A DNA stretch of 15,774 nt from an uncultured Collinsella sp. GTDB lineage: Bacteria; Actinomycetota; Coriobacteriia; Coriobacteriales; Coriobacteriaceae. The translations under genes were made by a program, and so were the position numbers. The stretch covers positions 1 to 15,774 of the forward strand of contig UQKY01000051.1 in the NCBI GenBank assembly GCA_900541785.1. The letters run 5' to 3'. The notes below the pieces were generated by a model. That model worked only from the letters and a program-made list of their open reading frames with translations. It was not told the origin of the DNA and made no database searches. Shown here in pieces: positions 6,580-12,239 of the stretch. Every line of letters starts with the position of its first letter. Position 1 is the first letter of the stretch.

Positions 6580-7413
6580 CTACTCCTGGGGCATAGCCGG
6601 CATGGCCACCGTGGCACCCGGGTCCTCGCCGGCGCCGTCCACGAGCGGCAGGCCGCCCTCATGCGCAGGTCCTGCCGGAACCGTCGCCGCACCGCCAAAG
6701 ACGGCAGCGGAGGCCTCGTGATTCTCGGCAACCGCACCCTCGGTATCAATCGCCACCTGGGGCTCGTCGTCAAAGTTGGGGACGCCCTGGGGCTCGGTGG
6801 GAACGGGCTCGGCGGTCGCATCGGCAACGGGCTCGGCGTCGACCGGCACATCGCCCTCGTCAGCGCCCTCGTCCTCGGCAGCATCTTCGCCGTTCGCAGC
6901 GGCGACGGCCTCGTGAGGATCCTTGCCCTCGGCCTCGGCGCGCATGCCCAGCACCAGGTTGCGCAGGCCCGCGACCGTGCCCTCCACGTCGGGGGCAGGC
7001 TGGTCGGCGTGCAGGTACGCCCAGTCCATCATAAAGGTGGCCGAAGACAGCGCACCGATGGCCAGCGCGTCGTCGGGACACGAAAGCTCAACCTCAAAAA
7101 CGCGCTCGTCGTGCTCGCTTACGCGCGTGCGGCCGCACGAGATGCTACCGGCAAGACCGGTCTCGTTCATGAGCTCGACCGTCACATGCTCAAGCAGATG
7201 GCAAAGCTCGGTCTGGCCCATGCAGTCCTGGAACTCGCGGCCGGAATCACCCAGGCACAGGTGCTTGGCAATCGCCGGCACCAGGTAATACACGCGCGCC
7301 GTAGCCTCGATATCCTCCGAGGTCATGAGCGGCATGCCGGGGTTCACCAGCACGTGCGCGCAGATCTTGTCCTCGCTGACGGTGACCTTAAGGATGTTGA
7401 ACAGGCCTGCCAT
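6580..7413 (-). CDS. Stand-alone protein resembling the cyanophycin synthetase N-terminal domain
   Basis: A 277-residue protein. The folded part, about residues 1-160, carries CHLLEHVTVELMNETG (71-86) followed by GRTRVSEHDERVFEVELSCPDD (94-115). This matches in order and spacing the N domain of cyanophycin synthetase CphA as I recall it (HxxEHVALEL, then GRTR, then a strand ending in E-hydrophobic-E). The ATP-grasp and Mur-ligase domains that make CphA an enzyme are absent here and in the neighbouring genes. From about 165 to the end the chain is acidic, Ala/Pro/Glu-rich and surely disordered. No signal peptide or membrane helix is seen. I infer a binding or scaffold role, with the ligand unknown. 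ATG 7413 has GGGGAG five bases upstream. It begins 24 bases after the CorC-type gene's stop, so the two are likely co-transcribed. Confidence 0.65.
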   Translation of the reverse strand: MAGLFNILKVTVSEDKICAHVLVNPGMPLMTSEDIEATARVYYLVPAIAKHLCLGDSGREFQDCMGQTELCHLLEHVTVELMNETGLAGSISCGRTRVSEHDERVFEVELSCPDDALAIGALSSATFMMDWAYLHADQPAPDVEGTVAGLRNLVLGMRAEAEGKDPHEAVAAANGEDAAEDEGADEGDVPVDAEPVADATAEPVPTEPQGVPNFDDEPQVAIDTEGAVAENHEASAAVFGGAATVPAGPAHEGGLPLVDGAGEDPGATVAMPAMPQE

Positions 7414-7437
7414 AATTCTCCCCTACTCTTCCTTGTC

Positions 7438-8811
7438 CTACTCGTCGCCGTCGTGCGGATTCGCGGAACCCGCACCCGACGTCGTCGGCTCGTCTACCGA
7501 AGACTCGGAATCCTTCTTATCGGTTTCGGCCGGAGCGATCACGCGAATGAGCGAGATGCGCTGGCCACGCATCGACTGCACTTTAAACTTGTACCCCGCA
7601 ACCTCAAACACCTCTCCGATGTCGGGCACCGAGTCGCAAAGCTCCAAAATCCAGCCGGCGATGGTCTCATAATCATCGCTTTCCTCAAGCGGCCAACCAA
7701 GCTCAATCGCGTCATCGCACGAAAAACGCCCATCAACGAGCCACTCGCGGCGCGAAAGGCGCGTGAGATACTTGTTGTCGGGGTCGAACTCGTCCTCGAT
7801 CTCGCCGACGATCTCCTCGACGATGTCCTCGATAGTGATAATGCCGGCCGTGCCGCCGTACTCGTCCACGACCACCACGATCTGGTCGTGCGAGGTCTGC
7901 ATCTCGGACAGCAGCGGCAGGATGTCCTTGGTGTCGGGCACAAAGGTGGCGTCGCGCAAAAAGCCGGCGATGGGCTGGTCGCCCTTGCCGTCGAGCGCGG
8001 GCTGAATCAGGTCCTTGATGTGCGCAATGCCGGCGACGTTGTCGGGATCCTCGTGATAGACGGGGATGCGGCTAAAGCCGGTCTGGCGCATGGTGGACAG
8101 CACGTCGGCGACCGTCTCGTCGTCCTCGCACATGGTGGTGTCCACGCGCGGCACCATGACCTCGCGGGCAACGGTGTCGCCCAGGTCGAAGATCTCGTGG
8201 ATCATGCGCTTTTCCTCGTCGAGCAGGTCGTCCTGCTCCGAGACCATGTACTTGATCTCTTCCTCCGAGACGTTTTGGCGGTCATCGGCGCTCTTGATGC
8301 GCAGGATGCGGGCCAGGCCATCGGAGCAAGCGCCGGTCAGCCACACGAGCGGACGGGCGATCTTTTGGAAAAACGACAACGGTCCCACGACCTGCTTGGA
8401 TACGCCCTCGGCATTGGCCAGACCAATGCGCTTGGGGACGAGCTCGCCGATCACGATGGACACGAAGGCGACCGCGACGGTGATGATGACCGGCGCCAGC
8501 CCGCGCGCGATGGCGGAGATCGGCGCGATGCCAAAGCTCATGAGCCACGTGGCGAGTGGGTCAGACAGACTCGTCGAGGCGACGGCGGACGAGGCGAAGC
8601 CCACGAGCGTGATGGCGACCTGGATGGTGGCGAGCAGCTGGTCGGAGTCGGCAGCCAGCTTAATGGCACGCTCGGCGCGCTTGTCGCCTTCCTCTGCCTC
8701 GTGCTCCAGCACGGCGCGCTTGGCCGTGGTGAGCGCCATCTCGGACATAGAGAAGTAGCCGTTGATGAGTGTCAAAACGAGGGTGGTGATAAGGGAGATG
8801 GTTATGTCCAT
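7438..8811 (-). CDS. CorC/HlyC-type CNNM-CBS membrane protein (hemolysin C family)
   Basis: A 457-residue protein with the full family layout: a DUF21/CNNM membrane domain (about 1-170; INGYFSMSEMALTTA at 16-30 and the family motif GELVPKR at 122-128), a CBS pair (about 215-335; VMVPR at 218-222 and DEYGGTAGIITIEDI at 316-330), a CorC_HlyC domain (about 345-427) and an acidic disordered tail. Members are implicated in Mg2+/Co2+ export or homeostasis (CorC, CNNM, MpfA), despite the old hemolysin name. ATG 8811 is chosen because the first helix starts there as in relatives; a GGAGG lies 15 bases upstream, farther than usual, so the ribosome site is weak. The open frame extends to 9048 but that part overlaps the hemolysin III gene and looks non-coding. 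It heads a short operon with the cyanophycin-synthetase-like gene. Confidence 0.9.
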   Translation of the reverse strand: MDITISLITTLVLTLINGYFSMSEMALTTAKRAVLEHEAEEGDKRAERAIKLAADSDQLLATIQVAITLVGFASSAVASTSLSDPLATWLMSFGIAPISAIARGLAPVIITVAVAFVSIVIGELVPKRIGLANAEGVSKQVVGPLSFFQKIARPLVWLTGACSDGLARILRIKSADDRQNVSEEEIKYMVSEQDDLLDEEKRMIHEIFDLGDTVAREVMVPRVDTTMCEDDETVADVLSTMRQTGFSRIPVYHEDPDNVAGIAHIKDLIQPALDGKGDQPIAGFLRDATFVPDTKDILPLLSEMQTSHDQIVVVVDEYGGTAGIITIEDIVEEIVGEIEDEFDPDNKYLTRLSRREWLVDGRFSCDDAIELGWPLEESDDYETIAGWILELCDSVPDIGEVFEVAGYKFKVQSMRGQRISLIRVIAPAETDKKDSESSVDEPTTSGAGSANPHDGDE

Positions 8812-8921
8812 CGGGAGTTTCTCGAACCTCCAAGATTCGGGACGTCGGATTAAAACGTTGACGGCGGATACGGCAATTGCACCGGCGCCCAAACAAGGAC
8901 GCGGGCGCGCAGGCGTGGTCG

Positions 8922-9605
8922 CTAGATTACGAAGAGAATCACCGCCATGAACTGGAAGATGCTGCCGGCGAGCACCCACAGGTGAAACACGCTGTGAAGA
9001 TAGCGCACGTTTTTGGCGATATAGAACGGCACGCCCGCGGTGTAGCACACGCCGCCGACGGCGAGCAGGGCAAGTGCCACGGGGTTGAGCAGCGCCACAA
9101 GTTCGGGCAGCTTAAAGACGACGAGCCAGCCCATCAGCAGGTAGACCAGGCCGCTTACCCAGTGCGGTTGACGCTCGCGTAGGAAGCACTCGAGGGCGAT
9201 GCCGATAATGGCGATGGCCCATACGGCAAAGAACAGCACGGCGCCGCCGTCGTTTGCCAATGTGATGAGGCAAAACGGCGTATAGCTGCCGGCTATGAGC
9301 AGGTAGATACAGCTGTGGTCGATAATGCGGAACACGCGCTTGGCGCGCGCGGGCTGAATCGCGTGGTAGAGCGTGGAGGCTAGGTATTCGAGGATAATGC
9401 TAACGCCATAGACAATTGCCGCGGCCATGTGGGCCGGGCCTCCGCCGCGCAGGGCGGCGAATACGATCAGGAGCACCAGGCCCGCGATACCCAGCAGGCA
9501 GCCGACACCATGGGTGACGGAGTTCATAATCTCCTCACCCACCGTGTAGTGTGGAACGGCCGCGGTCTTGGGTCGCGGCTTAGAACTGTCGCTCGAATCG
9601 GACAT
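8922..9605 (-). CDS. Hemolysin III family membrane protein (PAQR-like)
   Basis: A 227-residue integral membrane protein with seven hydrophobic helices. The conserved zinc-site residues of the PAQR/HlyIII superfamily are all there: EYLASTLYH (73-81), DHSCIYLLIAGSYTP (96-110) and HSVFH (204-208). Eukaryotic relatives are adiponectin receptors with ceramidase-like activity; the bacterial role is not settled and the hemolysin name rests on one early report. The ATG at 9605 (MSDSSDSS) is preferred; a TTG 18 bases upstream overlaps the Shine-Dalgarno GGAGG that serves the ATG. The gene is divergent from the alpha/beta hydrolase. The CorC-type gene follows after about 110 bases in the same direction with no visible terminator, so they may share a transcript. 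Confidence 0.9.
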   Translation of the reverse strand: MSDSSDSSKPRPKTAAVPHYTVGEEIMNSVTHGVGCLLGIAGLVLLIVFAALRGGGPAHMAAAIVYGVSIILEYLASTLYHAIQPARAKRVFRIIDHSCIYLLIAGSYTPFCLITLANDGGAVLFFAVWAIAIIGIALECFLRERQPHWVSGLVYLLMGWLVVFKLPELVALLNPVALALLAVGGVCYTAGVPFYIAKNVRYLHSVFHLWVLAGSIFQFMAVILFVI

Positions 9606-9640
9606 GCCGGTTACATCCTCCAACGTAAAGAGTTCTCAAC

Positions 9641-9670
9641 ACTATATCAAAGCGTCTGGGTACGTGCGAA
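9641..9670 (-). promoter_or_regulatory. Promoter of the hemolysin III gene
   Basis: On the minus strand TTCGCA (9670-9665) and TATAGT (9646-9641) are 18 bases apart, and TGA stands directly before the -10 as an extended element. Expected start near 9634, about 29 bases before the ATG at 9605. Confidence 0.5.
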
Positions 9671-9712
9671 ATTTGCACTATACGTGACCCTTTGTTTACC
9701 CATTCTTTGCCT

Positions 9713-9726
9713 GTTGACGCATCAAC
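9713..9726. promoter_or_regulatory. Operator-like dyad 1 overlapping the hydrolase -35
   Basis: GTTGACGCATCAAC has perfect five-base arms (GTTGA/TCAAC) around CGCA and contains the -35 hexamer TTGACG. It matches a second dyad at 9758-9771 in 11 of 14 positions. Such a site would let a TetR- or MarR-type repressor block the hydrolase promoter. No regulator gene is present in the window. Confidence 0.55.
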
Positions 9727-9742
9727 GGCGAACGTCCATAAT
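9714..9742 (+). promoter_or_regulatory. Sigma-70-type promoter of the alpha/beta hydrolase gene
   Basis: TTGACG (9714-9719) and CATAAT (9737-9742) are separated by the ideal 17 bases; each differs from consensus at one position. Expected start near 9749, giving a leader of about 43 bases that ends in AGGAG eight bases before the ATG. Confidence 0.75.
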
Positions 9743-9757
9743 GCGCTTGCATTAAAT

Positions 9758-9771
9758 GTTGATGTATTAAC
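9758..9771. promoter_or_regulatory. Operator-like dyad 2 downstream of the hydrolase -10
   Basis: GTTGATGTATTAAC, with arms that extend to ATGTT/AACAT, repeats the dyad at 9713-9726 with three transitions, 45 bases further on. The pair brackets the -10, as in promoters repressed by two dimers or by looping. Confidence 0.55.
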
Positions 9772-9791
9772 ATCTTATAGGAGAATACCGC

Positions 9792-10757
9792 ATGGCTCAA
9801 AACGCACGTTCCCATCGAAAGCTCAAGATAGCCGGCATCGTTGCACTGGTGGTTGTCGTTGCGCTGCTCGGATTTGCCGGCAACTTTCTGTTTGACTTCG
9901 CGCTGAATCCCCGCGCGCCATACACCATGAAGATGATGCAGGATAGCAAGAACGACAAAGAAGGTGAGCAGCCGGATGCCGAGGATACCGAGGCGCGGGC
10001 ATGGTTTAAAGAGAACCGCGAGAGCAGGAGCCTCACCGCGGACGACGGGACCGAGCTTGCCGCCTGGTATTTTGCTGCGTCGGAGAGCACGCACGACTAC
10101 GCCGTCTGCCTGCATGGATATACCAACGAGCCCATCGGTATGGCCCGATACGTCAAGCGATTCCACGACCGCGGCATGAACGTACTCGCACCCGCCGCAC
10201 GCGCCCACGAGCGCTCCGGCGGCGACTATATCGGCATGGGCTGGCCCGAGCGCCTCGACATCGTCGCATGGATCGAGCGAATCGTTCAGGCTGACCCCGA
10301 GGCGCGCATCCTGGTCTTTGGCGAATCCATGGGTGCGGCAACCGCCATGAACGTCGCGGGGGAACCTCTGCCCGCAAACGTGAAATGCATTATCGAGGAC
10401 TGCGGTTATACGAGTGTTTGGGACGAGTTTTCTCTGCAGCTCAAGAACGTGTTCGGCTTGCCCAGCTTTCCCTTGCTCGATGTAGCAAACTTGGTATGCA
10501 ACGTGCGCGCGGGCTACGACTTTCATAAGGCGAGCAGCGTGGAGCAACTCAAACACGCGACGGTTCCCATGCTGTTTATCCACGGCGACCAGGACACTTT
10601 TGTGCCGTACGATATGCTCGACCAAAACTACGACGCGTGCGCCAGCAAGGTCAAGCAAAAGCTCACCATCCATGGCGCCACCCACGCCAAGAGCGCGCAG
10701 GTCGACCCCGAACTCTACTGGAACACGGTCGACAACTTCCTCGACGAGTATTTTTAG
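9792..10757 (+). CDS. Membrane-anchored alpha/beta hydrolase
   Basis: A 321-residue serine hydrolase. An N-terminal helix (about 12-34) after basic residues acts as an uncleaved signal-anchor or signal peptide, so the enzyme most likely faces the outside. The catalytic set is complete: oxyanion-region HGYTN (108-112), nucleophile elbow GESMG with Ser179, acid Asp268 in HGDQDTFVPY (264-273), and His298 in GATHAKS. The overall form matches the YjfP/BAAT-like group of small esterases or peptidases seen in Firmicutes and Actinobacteria; the substrate cannot be read from the sequence. ATG 9792 follows AGGAG by eight bases. It is the only plus-strand gene here, monocistronic, under a strong promoter with two operator-like dyads, and ends at a bidirectional terminator. 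Confidence 0.9.
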   Translation: MAQNARSHRKLKIAGIVALVVVVALLGFAGNFLFDFALNPRAPYTMKMMQDSKNDKEGEQPDAEDTEARAWFKENRESRSLTADDGTELAAWYFAASESTHDYAVCLHGYTNEPIGMARYVKRFHDRGMNVLAPAARAHERSGGDYIGMGWPERLDIVAWIERIVQADPEARILVFGESMGAATAMNVAGEPLPANVKCIIEDCGYTSVWDEFSLQLKNVFGLPSFPLLDVANLVCNVRAGYDFHKASSVEQLKHATVPMLFIHGDQDTFVPYDMLDQNYDACASKVKQKLTIHGATHAKSAQVDPELYWNTVDNFLDEYF

Positions 10758-10835
10758 GCAAAAAGCAACGTCTGGGGTTTTGTTGCCAAAAAACGGTTTG
10801 TGGTCGGCGGGATTCGATTTTTCGCCGCACTTCCA

Positions 10836-10874
10836 AAAAGCCGCCCGTGAGCGCTGTGCTCACGGGCGGCTTTT
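10836..10874. terminator. Bidirectional intrinsic terminator between convergent genes
   Basis: GCCGCCCGTGAGC (10840-10852) and GCTCACGGGCGGC (10858-10870) form a perfect 13-bp stem with a five-base loop, flanked by AAAA and TTTT. It ends the plus-strand hydrolase transcript and, on the other strand, the DUF362 gene transcript, about 50 bases past that gene's stop. Confidence 0.9.
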
Positions 10875-10921
10875 GCTCAACTAACGCTACAAAGGCGCTT
10901 ATTTTGTCCAATAGCTAGGCG

Positions 10922-12127
10922 CTACTTGACCTCGATGAGCTCATACTCGCTCGTGCCCAGGCCAATCTTCTCGGCGTGCGCGATGCACACGCGCCAGTCG
11001 GTGTCGGGATGCGTGATGCAGAAGGGATCCTTGGCCTGCTCGCCCTCCAGATGCTCGTGGTTGTGCTCCATCTTGGCCGCGCTATCGGTGAGCTCGGTGT
11101 TGGGCAGCGGCTCAGACGCCATGACGGCGTCGGCGCAGGCCTGGTCGATGGCGACCGGGTCGAAGCTCGCGAACATGCCGATATCGTTGACGATAGGCGT
11201 ATCGTTTTCGGGATGGCAGTCGCAGTTGGGACTGATGTCCATGGCAAGCGAGATGTGGAAGCTCGGGCGACCGTCGACGACGGCCTTGGTGTACTCGGCG
11301 ATCTTGCAGTTGAGCACGTCGGCCGCGGCCTCATAACCGGGCTTGATGCAGTCCTGGTTGCATGCCGCAATGCAGCGTCCGCAGCCCACGCAGCGATCGT
11401 GGTCGATGGCAGCCACGTGCACCGTGCGAGTAGCGCCGCTGGCAAGCTCGCGCTCGCGGGTGCCGTCGAACGAGATAGCGTTGTGCGCGCAGATCTTTTC
11501 GCAGGCATGGCAGCCAACGCAGTGCTCGGTCGCGACGTTCGGCTTGCCGGCGGCATGCTGCTCCATCTTTCCGGCACGGCTGCCGCCTCCCATGCCCAGG
11601 TTCTTCATGGCGCCGCCAAAACCGGCCTGCTCATGGCCCTTAAAGTGGGTGAGGCTGATCACGATATCGGCATCCATGAGCGCCTGACCAATCTTGGCCT
11701 CGTGTACGTACTCGCCGTCCTCGACCGGAACAAGCGCCTCGTCGGTGCCCTTGAGGCCGTCGGCGATGATGATCTGGCAACCCGTAGCATACGGGGTAAA
11801 GCCGTTCTGGTAGGCGGTGTCGATGTGCTCGAGCGCGTTTTTGCGGCTACCGACATAGAGCGTGTTGCAGTCGGTGAGGAAGGGCTTGCCACCCAGCTCC
11901 TTCACGACATCCGCGACGGCGCGGGCGTAGTTGGGGCGCAGAAAGCTCAGGTTGCCCAGCTCGCCAAAGTGAATCTTGATGGCGACGAACTTGTTCTCGA
12001 AGTCGATCTGCTCAATACCGGCGTGACGGATGAGGCGCTTGAGTTTGTCGAGCTGGCTCTCGCGAGCATGCGTGCGCAGGTTGGTGAAGTACACCTTAGC
12101 GGGTGCTGCGGGTGCAGTTGCGGTCAT
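10922..12127 (-). CDS. DUF362 protein with two 4Fe-4S ferredoxin motifs
   Basis: A 401-residue soluble protein. The DUF362 fold occupies about 10-190 and 265-345 (KIHFGELGNLSFLRP, DADIVISLTHFKGHEQAGFGGAMKNLGMG, FDPVAIDQACADAV). A dicluster ferredoxin insert lies between: C203-C206-C209-C213 and C246-C249-C252-C256, with an extra Cys at 260. The DUF362 segment also has CDCHPE (302-307) and a His-rich EHNHEHLEGE stretch (354-363) near the C-terminus, possible extra metal ligands. Members are common in anaerobes, are presumed electron carriers or redox enzymes of the cytoplasm, and have no agreed reaction. ATG 12127 has GAGGGGA about eight bases upstream. The upstream gap carries a possible promoter and a direct repeat. 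It is downstream of the ABC permease on the same strand but probably separately transcribed. Confidence 0.9.
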   Translation of the reverse strand: MTATAPAAPAKVYFTNLRTHARESQLDKLKRLIRHAGIEQIDFENKFVAIKIHFGELGNLSFLRPNYARAVADVVKELGGKPFLTDCNTLYVGSRKNALEHIDTAYQNGFTPYATGCQIIIADGLKGTDEALVPVEDGEYVHEAKIGQALMDADIVISLTHFKGHEQAGFGGAMKNLGMGGGSRAGKMEQHAAGKPNVATEHCVGCHACEKICAHNAISFDGTRERELASGATRTVHVAAIDHDRCVGCGRCIAACNQDCIKPGYEAAADVLNCKIAEYTKAVVDGRPSFHISLAMDISPNCDCHPENDTPIVNDIGMFASFDPVAIDQACADAVMASEPLPNTELTDSAAKMEHNHEHLEGEQAKDPFCITHPDTDWRVCIAHAEKIGLGTSEYELIEVK

Positions 12128-12169
12128 AGATATATCCCCTCGGTCTATATGGCGTTACAGACATAGAGG

Positions 12170-12200
12170 ATGGTACCAGTTAAAGCAGAGTTAAAGTCAA
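12170..12200 (-). promoter_or_regulatory. Possible promoter and direct repeat before the DUF362 gene
   Basis: On the minus strand CTTTAACT occurs twice with an 11-base period (12196-12189 and 12185-12178), the spacing used by OmpR/PhoB-type response regulators on one face of the helix. The repeats overlap a TTGACT (12200-12195) that could be a -35; the paired -10, TACCAT at 12175-12170, is 19 bases away and poor, as activator-dependent promoters often are. Confidence 0.35.
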
Positions 12201-12210
12201 GTACGGCACC

Positions 12211-12239
12211 TAGTCGTTGGGAACGTTCTTAAATGACTA
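12211..12239 (-). repeat. 29-bp hairpin repeat, copy 2, supplying the ABC permease stop codon
   Basis: TAGTCGTT (12211-12218) and AATGACTA (12232-12239) bracket GGGAACGTTCTTA. It matches copy 1 (3794-3822) at 25 of 29 positions, in the same orientation, and again the minus-strand element starts exactly with the TAG stop codon of the gene. The centre holds a small palindrome, GAACGTTC. Confidence 0.75.

Noticed and set aside
6292..8853. An 853-codon open frame on the plus strand
   Set aside because: It runs antisense to the YtxH-like, cyanophycin-synthetase-like and CorC-type genes. Its translation is His/Arg/Gly-rich with no family pattern, as expected for the shadow of GC-rich codons.
8812..9048. 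N-terminal extension of the CorC-type protein
   Set aside because: The frame is open, but it overlaps the end of the hemolysin III gene, is Arg/Pro-rich, and family members begin at the first membrane helix.
10757..10835. Additional short hairpins after the hydrolase stop
   Set aside because: The possible stems (GCAAC/GTTGC, CGGCG/CGCCG) are five bases with long loops, and the strong terminator just downstream explains the region.
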